Assembly: GCA_041392065.1 (NCBI GenBank)
Contig: JAWKMU010000005.1
Location: forward strand, 233,973 to 297,972
Origin: CAJQLB01 sp041392065
Lineage (GTDB): Bacteria; Bacteroidota; Bacteroidia; Flavobacteriales; Flavobacteriaceae
Length of the DNA stretch: 64,000 bases
Direction of reading: 5' to 3'
The position numbers and the translations under genes were made by a program. Of the stretch, positions 29,430 through 37,564 are shown in pieces. Under the pieces are notes generated by a model. That model had not been told where the DNA came from. It saw only the letters and a program-made list of their open reading frames with translations, and did not search any database. Position 1 is the first letter of the stretch. The number at the start of each line of letters is the position of its first letter.

Positions 29430-30470
29430 ATGATGAATATTTGTTTTATAATGTACCCTTGGGAAAAAATAGACCCAGAAAATGATACAAGTTTGGCATT
29501 AATAAAAGAATGCTCAAAGAGAGGTCATGGCGTTGCTATGTGTACACCAGCAAACCTTACCATTAGAAATAGTGTTACTAATGCGTTTTGTACTGTTGTT
29601 GGGAGAATGGATAAAGTACCTTCTTCTTTAAAAGCTTTTTATAATAAAGCCAAATTGCGTGAAGAAATGTTACCGCTTGCTGGTTTTGACGCTATTTTTT
29701 TTAGAGCCAATCCACCATTAGATCCAATAATGCTTAATTTTTTGGATTCTGTAAAAGATGATGTGTTTATCATAAACTCATTACAAGGTATGCGTGAGGC
29801 AAACAATAAATTGTATACTGCTGCATTTGGCGATGCGCACAGTAATATTATTCCTGCCACGCATGTATCAAAAAACAAAGACTATCTCATTAAACAGATA
29901 AAAAGTTCGAAATCGGACAAAATGATACTAAAACCTTTAAATGGTTTTGGAGGCTCAGGAGTTATACTTATTGAAAAATCTGCAATGAGTAACATAAATT
30001 CTTTGTTGGATTTTTATATTACAGGTTCAGATGGTAATTCTAATTACGTTATTCTTCAAGATTACATAGAAGGTGCAGATAAAGGAGATGTAAGAATTTT
30101 ATTGTTGAATGGAGAACCTGTTGGTGCCATGAAACGTGTTCCAGGTTCTGATGACCATCGTTCTAATGTCTCAGCTGGAGGCAGTGTACAAAAACATACG
30201 CTTACTAATGCTGAAAAAGCACTTTGTAAACAAATTGGACCAAAACTGGTTAAAGATGGTTTGTATTTTGTTGGAATTGATGTTATAGGTGGAAAACTGG
30301 TTGAAGTAAATGTGATGTCTCCAGGAGGAATTACTTATATCAATAAGGTTTATAAGCCTAAAGTTAAAATAGAAGAAAAAGTAATAGACTTTCTTGAGAC
30401 CAAAGTTATAGACAAACTTCAGGCTTTTGATAGACGATCAAGATTACGAAAAACAGTTGACGAAGCTTAG
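29430..30470 (+). CDS. ATP-grasp ligase, glutathione synthetase-like (GshB/RimK type)
   Basis: The product has 346 residues. An N-terminal pre-ATP-grasp domain (FIMYPWEKIDPENDTSLAL) is followed by an ATP-grasp core: MILKPLNGFGGSGVILIE near 168-185, the phosphate loop, and a metal-binding end VEVNVMSPGGITYINKV. It would join an amino acid or peptide carboxylate to an amine with ATP. It heads a run with a sulfurtransferase, a TerB-like protein, an N-formylglutamate amidohydrolase-like enzyme and a DUF1704 metallopeptidase. The organism makes bacillithiol (bshA), so the label glutathione synthase is doubtful. Confidence 0.85.
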   Translation: MMNICFIMYPWEKIDPENDTSLALIKECSKRGHGVAMCTPANLTIRNSVTNAFCTVVGRMDKVPSSLKAFYNKAKLREEMLPLAGFDAIFFRANPPLDPIMLNFLDSVKDDVFIINSLQGMREANNKLYTAAFGDAHSNIIPATHVSKNKDYLIKQIKSSKSDKMILKPLNGFGGSGVILIEKSAMSNINSLLDFYITGSDGNSNYVILQDYIEGADKGDVRILLLNGEPVGAMKRVPGSDDHRSNVSAGGSVQKHTLTNAEKALCKQIGPKLVKDGLYFVGIDVIGGKLVEVNVMSPGGITYINKVYKPKVKIEEKVIDFLETKVIDKLQAFDRRSRLRKTVDEA

Positions 30471-30473
30471 AAT

Positions 30474-30504
30474 CAGTATTCAGTTTGCAGTAGCAGTATT
30501 CAGT
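30474..30504. repeat. Short direct repeat CAGTATTCAGT
   Basis: CAGTATTCAGT occurs at 30474-30484 and 30494-30504 in the gap between the ATP-grasp and sulfurtransferase genes. The purpose is unknown. Confidence 0.5.
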
Positions 30505-30517
30505 AATTTAAATTTAG

Positions 30518-31351
30518 ATGAATAATATTTCTGTCCTAAAACCAATCGTTTCAGTTGAATGGCTATACAGCCATTTGAATAATAGCAATCTGCTTATTTT
30601 TGATGCGAGTATGGATAAGGTCACTTCTGATGATAATGCTTCAGAAGAGTTACAAATTCCAAATTCACAGTTTTTTGATATAAAAAATGTTTTTAGCGAT
30701 ACAAATGCATCTTTTCCAAACACTGTGCCTTCAGCAGAACAATTTACAAAAGAGGCTCAGAACTTAGGGGTAAATTCAGACAGTACAATTGTGGTATATG
30801 ATGATAAAGGCATTTATTCAAGTGCTCGTGTCTGGTATTTATTTAAAGCCTTTGGTTTTAAAAATGTTGCAGTTTTAGATGGAGGTTTGCCAAAATGGAA
30901 ACAAGCAAATTATCCTTTAAAAACTAAACAAACAAATGAAAAGCCTAAGGGGAATTTTGTAGCAAAATATAATCCTGATGCTTTTAAATTTTTTAATGAT
31001 ATTCAAGAATCTTCAAAAAATAATAACCATTTAATTATAGATGCTCGTTCAGCAAGTAGATTTAAAGGAATAACTCCTGAGCCAAGAAAAGGGCTGAGAA
31101 GTGGTACCATTCCAAATTCTGTAAATATTCCATTTACAGATCTTTTAAACAATAATCAAAGCTTTAAAGCTATTAATGAATTAGAAAAAGAATTTAATTC
31201 AGTCAATGTAAAAAATCAGCATTTAGTGTTTTCATGTGGTTCTGGTATTACAGCTTGTGTATTGGCACTTGGAGCAGAATTGACAGGGAAAACAAATTAT
31301 TCGGTTTATGATGGCTCTTGGACTGAATATGGCTCACTAACAACAGAATAA
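30518..31351 (+). CDS. Two-domain sulfurtransferase (rhodanese, thiosulfate or 3-mercaptopyruvate)
   Basis: The product has 277 residues and two rhodanese domains. The second carries the active-site loop FSCGSGITAC near 238-247 with the catalytic Cys. The first (about 1-140) has the inactive rhodanese pattern and DGGLPKWKQANYP at its end. The loop CGSGITA fits SseA-type mercaptopyruvate sulfurtransferase (usual CGSGVTA). It lies 48 bases after the ATP-grasp gene. Confidence 0.9.
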   Translation: MNNISVLKPIVSVEWLYSHLNNSNLLIFDASMDKVTSDDNASEELQIPNSQFFDIKNVFSDTNASFPNTVPSAEQFTKEAQNLGVNSDSTIVVYDDKGIYSSARVWYLFKAFGFKNVAVLDGGLPKWKQANYPLKTKQTNEKPKGNFVAKYNPDAFKFFNDIQESSKNNNHLIIDARSASRFKGITPEPRKGLRSGTIPNSVNIPFTDLLNNNQSFKAINELEKEFNSVNVKNQHLVFSCGSGITACVLALGAELTGKTNYSVYDGSWTEYGSLTTE

Positions 31352-31353
31352 TT

Positions 31354-31683
31354 ATGCAAAAACCTCATTGGACCAAAGAAGAATTGGTTGCCTACATATT
31401 ATTATACACAGCACATTCAAATTTTGATGAAGCTAATACTGAGAAAAATGTAATTATCTCTAAAGTAGATATGCAAACCTTTCAAAAAATTCATGACGAA
31501 TTTGATAAGGATAATGATTACCAAAGTCTTCAAAAAATTATTAAAGGCGTAGAAGAGCATAATTACAACAACGATGACCTACAATCGTTATTTATTGATA
31601 TTAAAGCATTATTTCTAAGTGATGGCGAATACGATGTATTGGAACGTAATGTGTTTATGTACCTCAAAAAAATATTAAGCTGA
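31354..31683 (+). CDS. TerB-like helical protein
   Basis: The product has 109 residues and is all-helical and acidic. The end SDGEYDVLERNVFMYLKKIL resembles the final helix of the TerB fold, with its acidic metal-type site. No signal peptide. It is 3 bases after the sulfurtransferase and 2 bases before the amidohydrolase-like gene, so the genes are one operon. The role is unknown. Confidence 0.6.
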   Translation: MQKPHWTKEELVAYILLYTAHSNFDEANTEKNVIISKVDMQTFQKIHDEFDKDNDYQSLQKIIKGVEEHNYNNDDLQSLFIDIKALFLSDGEYDVLERNVFMYLKKILS

Positions 31684-31684
31684 T

Positions 31685-32515
31685 ATGGATAAACTTTCGG
31701 TTAGTGCTATTATTGATAAAATTGAAAAGCAGGAAACTTTTCATGCAGTTGCAGATGATTACTCATTCACTTTAAAAATTGATGAGTATGTTCCATATAT
31801 ATGCGCTGCCATTCATGATGGTCATCAATTTAGAAAGGAACTTTGGGATAACTGTTTGCATACAGAATATGACAGATGGTACGAAGAAGATCCAGAAACA
31901 AAAAGCATGATTGCATCTCATGCTATTGTGCTTGCTGGTTGTGATTCTCGATTTGAATACGATTTAAATAGAACTCCTGAAGAAGCTGTTTTTGTAACAG
32001 CTTGGGGAAAACAACTTTGGAAAAATCCTTTACCAGAAAGCCAAAAACAGAAGTCATTGGCAAAACATGAAAACTTTTATAAAGTGGTTCATGCTTTGGT
32101 TAAAACCATCGAAACTAAATATAAAGTTGCCATTGTTTATGATATGCACAGCTATAATTGGAAACGTTGGGATAGGGAAGTGCCAACTTGGAATTTAGGA
32201 ACAAGCAATGTAGATAACAATCGATTTGGAGAAGATATAGAAGCTTGGAGACAAAGCTTATCTGAAATGAAATTGCCAAACAACATAAAGTCGACAGCAT
32301 TAATAAACGATACGTTTTTTGGTAATGGATATTTTTTAAAATTTATTACCAATAACTTTAAAAATACTTTAGTTTTGGCAACTGAAATTGCTAAAGTATA
32401 TTGTGATGAATACGAGCAAATTAATTTCCCAGAAGTTGTTGTTAGTGTTGAAAAACAACTAAGAGAACGACTTCCAAAACACGCGAAGGCATTTATTACA
32501 AAGCATAGTAAATAA
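31685..32515 (+). CDS. N-formylglutamate amidohydrolase-like (FGase) protein
   Basis: The product has 276 residues. Zinc-site type motifs are AAIHDGHQFRKEL near residue 39-51 (HxGxxxR type) and YDMHSYNWKR near 154-163 (DxHS). NDTFFGNGYFLKF follows near 206. These fit the FGase/HutG2 family of metal-dependent amidohydrolases. No hut genes are nearby. Its place beside an ATP-grasp ligase and a DUF1704 peptidase suggests peptide or amide trimming rather than histidine breakdown. Confidence 0.8.
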   Translation: MDKLSVSAIIDKIEKQETFHAVADDYSFTLKIDEYVPYICAAIHDGHQFRKELWDNCLHTEYDRWYEEDPETKSMIASHAIVLAGCDSRFEYDLNRTPEEAVFVTAWGKQLWKNPLPESQKQKSLAKHENFYKVVHALVKTIETKYKVAIVYDMHSYNWKRWDREVPTWNLGTSNVDNNRFGEDIEAWRQSLSEMKLPNNIKSTALINDTFFGNGYFLKFITNNFKNTLVLATEIAKVYCDEYEQINFPEVVVSVEKQLRERLPKHAKAFITKHSK

Positions 32516-32536
32516 AGACTTAAATGAACTCAATTT

Positions 32537-33709
32537 TTGTGGAAAATGAATATGAAGCAAGATACAAGTACAGTGAGTAAAACTTTATTGGATATAGACA
32601 CACGTTTAGATGAGCTGGTTAAAAAAATTGAGCTTTTAACTTATGTGAATCCCATTAATATTGAAAGTGAAAAAGAGAAGTTTTTCGCTTCAAAATATTT
32701 GACCAATCCAGTTTTTCACTATCCAAATATAGATTTTGATAAGTTTAATTTGCATCGCAAGTTATTCTCCTTGCCAATTGAATACATTGAAGATGAGCAA
32801 ATAAAAGATTTGTATGAAGACATTATTTACTTTTACTCTGGATTGATTCAGTGTATAGAAACCATTGGTAAAGGCAAGAAGTTTTATTACAACAGTCTAC
32901 ACTCATTTGGCACACCAACTGAAAAAGATGTAGAAAACGCAAAGTATATTCTACATTTTGATGCAGATTATGATGCAGAACATTTTAAACCAAAATTTTC
33001 TCCTGAGGAAACCGAAACAATTTTCAGAGAATTTTCTGGTAGATATGATTTCACTTATAATATAAAATATTCTACCACAATGGGAGCCATAGCAATGGTT
33101 CTTAATAACACTAAAACTTTAGTTCTAAACAATAAGCATACTTTTAGTGAAAATGAAATTGGCATCTTAACCAACCATGAAATTGGTGTACATATGGTGA
33201 CGACTATGAATGGATTACTGCATCCACTTAAAATATTTTCTCATGGTTTTCCTAATAATGTCGAAACTCAGGAAGGCTTAGCAGTATTTAGTGAATATAT
33301 GTCTGGACATTTAACTATAAAAAGGCTTCGTGAATTGGCTTATCGTGTTATTGCTGTCAATAGTTTAGCTAAAGGTTATTCGTTTTCTAAAACCTTCAGA
33401 TTGCTACATAATACTCACGATTTAAATAGGGAAGATGCGTTTCATATTACTGTGAGAGCGCATCGTGGTGGAGGATTTACCAAGGATTATCTTTACTTAT
33501 CAGGACTGAAAAAGGTATTCGATTATTTTCAAGAAGGAAAAGATTTAAGCCTATTACTTACAGGAAAGGTTTCTTTGGAACATGCAAATACCATAGAGTA
33601 TCTCATTGAAAAAGGTTATGCAGTAAATGCTAAATATTATACAGATTCTTACCATAGCAATGATAATAAAAGTAAAACTGTAGATTTTATTTTAAAGAAT
33701 TTAAAGTAA
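32537..33709 (+). CDS. QEGLA-motif (DUF1704) metallocarboxypeptidase-like protein
   Basis: The product has about 390 residues; MKQDTSTVSK is an alternative inner start. The gluzincin-type site is TNHEIGVHMVTTMNG near 214-228 (HExxxH pattern) with the name-giving ETQEGLAVFSEYMSGH near 249-264 giving the third ligand. DUF1704 proteins are related to tyrosine carboxypeptidases (MATCAP). In bacteria they are often labelled flavohemoglobin expression-modulating. It ends the ATP-grasp/FGase cluster and is closed by a bidirectional terminator. Confidence 0.85.
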   Translation: MWKMNMKQDTSTVSKTLLDIDTRLDELVKKIELLTYVNPINIESEKEKFFASKYLTNPVFHYPNIDFDKFNLHRKLFSLPIEYIEDEQIKDLYEDIIYFYSGLIQCIETIGKGKKFYYNSLHSFGTPTEKDVENAKYILHFDADYDAEHFKPKFSPEETETIFREFSGRYDFTYNIKYSTTMGAIAMVLNNTKTLVLNNKHTFSENEIGILTNHEIGVHMVTTMNGLLHPLKIFSHGFPNNVETQEGLAVFSEYMSGHLTIKRLRELAYRVIAVNSLAKGYSFSKTFRLLHNTHDLNREDAFHITVRAHRGGGFTKDYLYLSGLKKVFDYFQEGKDLSLLLTGKVSLEHANTIEYLIEKGYAVNAKYYTDSYHSNDNKSKTVDFILKNLK

Positions 33710-33877
33710 GTTGCAGTTCATAGATTAAATGTGCTCGTTTACTTTTTTAAACAAAAATAACAGTCGTTTAACGAAATTTTAAATACAAACCAACAAACGA
33801 TTCTATCTTTACAAAAGCCAAAATAAATGTGCTAACAAAAGTAAAATTTAGTTTTTTCGTTAGTTGTTAAATGTATT

Positions 33878-33909
33878 AAAAAGCCTTGAGTCTTTACTTA
33901 AGGCTTTTT
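33878..33909. terminator. Bidirectional terminator between convergent genes
   Basis: AAAAAGCCTT (33878-33887) and AAGGCTTTTT (33900-33909) form a perfect stem with A- and T-tracts on the two sides. It serves the DUF1704 gene (+) and the DCC-family gene (-). It overlaps the last codons of the latter. Confidence 0.88.
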
Positions 33910-34324
33910 AGTTTAAAAACTTTGCCTTTAACTCTGGAGTTGGTATCATGCAGACTTCTTTTTTACCATACCATTTATATCGATTCTTTGCAACATAGTC
34001 GTAAACCCAATTTCTGATAAATGTTGGAATAATGTAAAAAATAGTGGATAAATTTCTTGGAAAGCCCAATTTTGAAGCAATTGCCAAAGCAGCTGAAGAT
34101 TTTACCTTTATGCCCTTTTCTTCAGAATATAAAATAATAGAATCTGTTTGAGAGGTATCTAAACCAAATTTTTCTATGATTTTTGTACCAGTTTCTCCTT
34201 GTATTGGAGCAAAACTAAACACATCATTTTTATCATGTTTAATCACATAATTAATGCTAGAGTTGCAAAGATTGCAAACGCCATCAAAAAGAATGAGTTG
34301 TTTATTTTTAGGTAAGTTTATCAC
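33908..34324 (-). CDS. DCC-family (DUF393) thiol-disulfide oxidoreductase-like protein
   Basis: The product has 138 residues. The family name motif is visible as LILFDGVCNLCNSSINYVIK at residues 10-29 (DGxCxxC). FAPIQGETG follows near 40. These proteins have a thioredoxin-like CxxC site; their partners are unknown. It is 49 bases downstream of trxA on the same strand, possibly the same operon. Confidence 0.88.
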   Translation of the reverse strand: MINLPKNKQLILFDGVCNLCNSSINYVIKHDKNDVFSFAPIQGETGTKIIEKFGLDTSQTDSIILYSEEKGIKVKSSAALAIASKLGFPRNLSTIFYIIPTFIRNWVYDYVAKNRYKWYGKKEVCMIPTPELKAKFLN

Positions 34325-34373
34325 AACACAAAAATAGAGCTTTTTGAACTGTGATAAAAAAATGCTACGAAAT

Positions 34374-34670
34374 TTAATTAAATCCAGTAACCATTTTAAT
34401 AATATCCTCTTTTTGCAGCAACCCAGATTGTCGCCATATTTGCTTTCCGTTTTTAAAAACCATTAAAGTAGGTACGCCTTTTACTTGATATGTATTGGCC
34501 AATGCTTGGTTTTTATCAACATCAATTTTAATAATTGAAATAGAATCTCCTAACTCTTTTTTTACGTCCTTTAATATTGGACTCATCATCTTACATGGTC
34601 CACACCATTCGGCAAAAAAATCAATCAATACAATTTTATCTTGGTTTATTATTTGCGAAAATTTAGTCAT
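34374..34670 (-). CDS. trxA: Thioredoxin
   Basis: The product has 98 residues. The active site FFAEWCGPCKMMSP is at residues 18-31, and the cis-Pro motif VKGVPTLMVFKNGK is near 66-79. No signal peptide, so it is cytoplasmic. Its ATG overlaps the stop of the upstream c-type cytochrome-like gene by one base, so the two are translationally linked. Confidence 0.94.
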   Translation of the reverse strand: MTKFSQIINQDKIVLIDFFAEWCGPCKMMSPILKDVKKELGDSISIIKIDVDKNQALANTYQVKGVPTLMVFKNGKQIWRQSGLLQKEDIIKMVTGFN

Positions 34671-35131
34671 TATTGCTTATTTTTCATTTCTTTTTCATGC
34701 TGTTCAAACCATTCTGGTTGTTCGATGTCGTTATCAAACATATATTCTGCAATTAATTTTATTTCATCTTCAGGAAATGGTTGCTTTACCATAACACCAA
34801 AGCGTCTAACAGCTCCAAACATTTTAGCATCTTCTATATTTGGGTTCTTGATCCATGCTTGTATAGAGTTTACAAACTCTTCCTTGGTGGTGTCACTATT
34901 AGTGTAATGTTTTTTAATAGCAATCATTGGTGGAGCTAATCTGTTATCATGGCTTGCTGTAGGATTATGACAAACATAACAATAGGTTTCCATTAATTTT
35001 TTACCAGGATGTTCACTTAATTGACTTATGCTATTTACTGCTAGATACTCCGTTTTATTCTGAGTTTGCTCTTTGCAACTTAGAAACATTAAACCAGCTA
35101 GAACTATTGATAATTGAATCTTATTTTTCAT
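34670..35131 (-). CDS. Lipoprotein with one c-type heme motif
   Basis: The product has 153 residues. A lipoprotein signal (QLSIVLAGLMFLSC) places it in the periplasm on a membrane. A single CxxCH motif, TYCYVCHNPT near residue 51-60, is expected to bind heme c, with Met ligand candidates later (LAPPMIA). It is probably a small electron carrier. It overlaps trxA by one base, which suggests a link with thiol chemistry. Confidence 0.8.
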   Translation of the reverse strand: MKNKIQLSIVLAGLMFLSCKEQTQNKTEYLAVNSISQLSEHPGKKLMETYCYVCHNPTASHDNRLAPPMIAIKKHYTNSDTTKEEFVNSIQAWIKNPNIEDAKMFGAVRRFGVMVKQPFPEDEIKLIAEYMFDNDIEQPEWFEQHEKEMKNKQ

Positions 35132-35212
35132 GATTTATTGAATTTACTCTAATCATAAAATTACGACTCTATTAATAATTTAAGCGTAACCTTTGTTACA
35201 ATGATTGTTTTG

Positions 35213-37378
35213 TTATTTTTTTGACTCAACGAGTTCTAATTGTTCTATACTTACATTAGTCGTAAACATACCATAGTTCACAACAGCTTTATTTTTCTCA
35301 ATCTTATCAATGCTTCCAATGGCTCTACCATCCTCCATTCGCACTCTGTCACCAACTTTTAAGGTTGGTTTGGGTTTTGGTGTTTCAACTTCTTTTTTCT
35401 TGGCAGCTTTTTTCTTTTTTCTGATGGCTTCAACCTTTTTCTCAACCTCTTTTTTAATTTGCTGTTCTTTTTGTTTGACTATCTTTTGCTCTTTAGCTGA
35501 AACTTTTTTACGCTTAGAATTTTCAATCTGAACCAATTTGAAAAGCTCAGCCATAAGCTCACGTTTTTGTTTGTTGTTGAAATACTTTTCAGATAAGTCA
35601 TTTACTTTTTGACCTAAATAAATTAAACGTTGATTACTATCATACAATTCTTGATAGCTTTCTAGTTTTTTCTGAATTTTCTCATTAATAGCTTCAAGCT
35701 TATCTGCTTCGGCCATTTTCTTTTTTTCGTTGAGTTTTAAGGACTCTCCAGTTTTTTCAAGCTTAGAGCGTTCCTTTTGAAGTTTTGCAATAGTAGCATC
35801 AAACCTTACTTTAGAGCGCTCAATTTTCTTTTTTGCTTTATTAATTAGACTATAAGGAATTCCATTTTTTTGAGCCACTTCAAAAGTAAATGAACTTCCT
35901 GCTTGACCTAATACCAGCTTATATTGAGGTTCTAAAGAGCGTTCGTCAAACAACATGTTAGCATTAATCATGTGTTCTTTTTCGTTAGCCAATAGCTTTA
36001 AGTTGGAGTAGTGTGTTGTGATAATACCAAACGCTTCTCTATGATAAAATTCTTCTAAAAAGGTTTCAGCTAAAGCGCCTCCAAGTTCTGGATCTGAACC
36101 TGTTCCGAATTCATCTATAAGAAAAAGGGTTTTTTTATTGCATTTCTTTAAGAAATAATTCATTTGTTTCAGTCTGTAGCTGTAAGTACTCAAATGATTT
36201 TCAATAGATTGATTATCGCCTATATCACTCATAACTCTATCAAACAAACAAGCCTTACTACGTTCATGCACAGGAATTAGCATACCACTTTGCAGCATGA
36301 CTTGTAATAAACCAACAGTTTTAAGCGTAATACTTTTTCCGCCAGCATTTGGTCCAGAAATAACTACAATTCTACTATTCTTGTTCAGCTCAATAGTTTG
36401 TGGAAATGTTTTTTCTTTCTTTTTAAGATTGGTTAAATAGAGTAGTGGATGATAAGCGTCTCTTAAATACATCTCACGTTCTTCGGTAATTTCAGGAAGA
36501 ATGGCGTTTAATGATTTTGCATACTTTGCTTTAGCTGAAATAACATCAATTGTAGTGAGAAACGATTGATAATTTTCTAATAATGGTAAAAAAGGTCTTA
36601 TAAAATTAGTAACCTCTTTTAAAATTCTTATGACTTCTTCACTTTCTTCATACTCTAAATTATTGAGTTCTCTTGTATGTTGCAAAGTGGCTTCAGGCTC
36701 TATATAAACAATGCTTCCTGTTTTGCTTCCACCAAGAATAGCACCTTTTACATTGCGTCTGTGCATCGCTTTTACAGCCAAGACACGTTTATTGTCTACA
36801 ACAGATTCTCTAATGTCATCCAAATAATCTAAGTTATGATAGGTGTTTAAAGCTGAAGTAAAACTCGAATTAATTTTGCCTTTTATCTTGTTGATACTCT
36901 GCCTTAGCTCTTGAAGTAGAGCAGATGCATTGTCTTTTACATCACCAAAACGATCTACAACAGCATCAACCTTATCAATAATTTCTGTTGTAATTTCAAT
37001 TTGAGAAGAAAAGCGTGTTAGAGTTGGATAATACTCTTCAAAATTGTTTAAAAACTTTAATATCTCATTTACAGTTAAGGAAATAGATACCAACTTTTTT
37101 AAACTATGAGTTTCTAAATATGTGTTTTCTATGTTAAGTAACTGAAGCTCTTTGGTGATAACATCAAAACCATGATTAGGTATACGATTATCATTATAAA
37201 AAGATGATACATACTCATGCGTTAGCTGTAAGCTAAAGAGCAAAGTTTCTTTCTTATTATAAGGAACAATATCAAGTGCTTTAGTTTTTCCTAAATCTGT
37301 AATGCAATGCTCACTTATTTGTTGCAAAACGGTATAAAACTCTAAATCTTGAAGTGTTTTTTTGTGAATGTTAATCAT
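35213..37378 (-). CDS. mutS2: MutS2-like DNA mismatch repair family ATPase
   Basis: The product has 721 residues. MutS core, clamp and ATPase domains are present. Walker A is VISGPNAGGKSITLKTVG near 334-351, the DEFGTGSDPELGGAL Walker B region is near 410-424, and the TTHYSNLK switch is near 440-447. There is no N-terminal mismatch-recognition domain, as in MutS2. A Lys-rich coiled coil (about 510-650) ends in a KOW-like VGDRVRMEDGRAIGSI. The usual Smr nuclease domain is missing. This short form is common in Flavobacteria. It is the last core gene before the cassette array. Confidence 0.9.
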   Translation of the reverse strand: MINIHKKTLQDLEFYTVLQQISEHCITDLGKTKALDIVPYNKKETLLFSLQLTHEYVSSFYNDNRIPNHGFDVITKELQLLNIENTYLETHSLKKLVSISLTVNEILKFLNNFEEYYPTLTRFSSQIEITTEIIDKVDAVVDRFGDVKDNASALLQELRQSINKIKGKINSSFTSALNTYHNLDYLDDIRESVVDNKRVLAVKAMHRRNVKGAILGGSKTGSIVYIEPEATLQHTRELNNLEYEESEEVIRILKEVTNFIRPFLPLLENYQSFLTTIDVISAKAKYAKSLNAILPEITEEREMYLRDAYHPLLYLTNLKKKEKTFPQTIELNKNSRIVVISGPNAGGKSITLKTVGLLQVMLQSGMLIPVHERSKACLFDRVMSDIGDNQSIENHLSTYSYRLKQMNYFLKKCNKKTLFLIDEFGTGSDPELGGALAETFLEEFYHREAFGIITTHYSNLKLLANEKEHMINANMLFDERSLEPQYKLVLGQAGSSFTFEVAQKNGIPYSLINKAKKKIERSKVRFDATIAKLQKERSKLEKTGESLKLNEKKKMAEADKLEAINEKIQKKLESYQELYDSNQRLIYLGQKVNDLSEKYFNNKQKRELMAELFKLVQIENSKRKKVSAKEQKIVKQKEQQIKKEVEKKVEAIRKKKKAAKKKEVETPKPKPTLKVGDRVRMEDGRAIGSIDKIEKNKAVVNYGMFTTNVSIEQLELVESKK

Positions 37379-37383
37379 ATCAT

Positions 37384-37401
37384 TTCCTGCAAAAGCAGGA
37401 A
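37384..37401. repeat. Small hairpin repeat upstream of mutS2
   Basis: TTCCTGC (37384-37390) and GCAGGAA (37395-37401) form a perfect 7-base stem just before the mutS2 start on the minus strand. It may act on translation of mutS2 or be a small dispersed repeat. Confidence 0.5.
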
Positions 37402-37498
37402 TCTCATTTATATTAATGCAAACTTAACTTTTTACTGAAAAGCAAAGTTACATATTAGAAATGAGATGAGGAATTTTTGGTAGTTTCGCTTTTGGTTA

Positions 37499-37554
37499 GT
37501 ATATGCGTACTGCGACCGTTTAGGGAGCATTATCGCATATACATTGTTGTAGTC
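37499..37554 (-). repeat. attC-like cassette site 1 (distal end of the array, shortened)
   Basis: GTATATGCG (37499-37507) and CGCATATAC (37534-37542) are perfect arms. ATT and the box GTTGTAGTC (37546-37554) follow. The outer AAC box expected on the left is not there; core DNA begins instead. This is the last site of the array next to mutS2. Confidence 0.7.
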
Positions 37555-37564
37555 AGGTATTCTG

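Noticed and set aside
29430..30470. Firm call as glutathione synthase
   Set aside because: The ATP-grasp fold is clear but the substrate is not. The window has a bacillithiol gene and the neighbours point to peptide chemistry.
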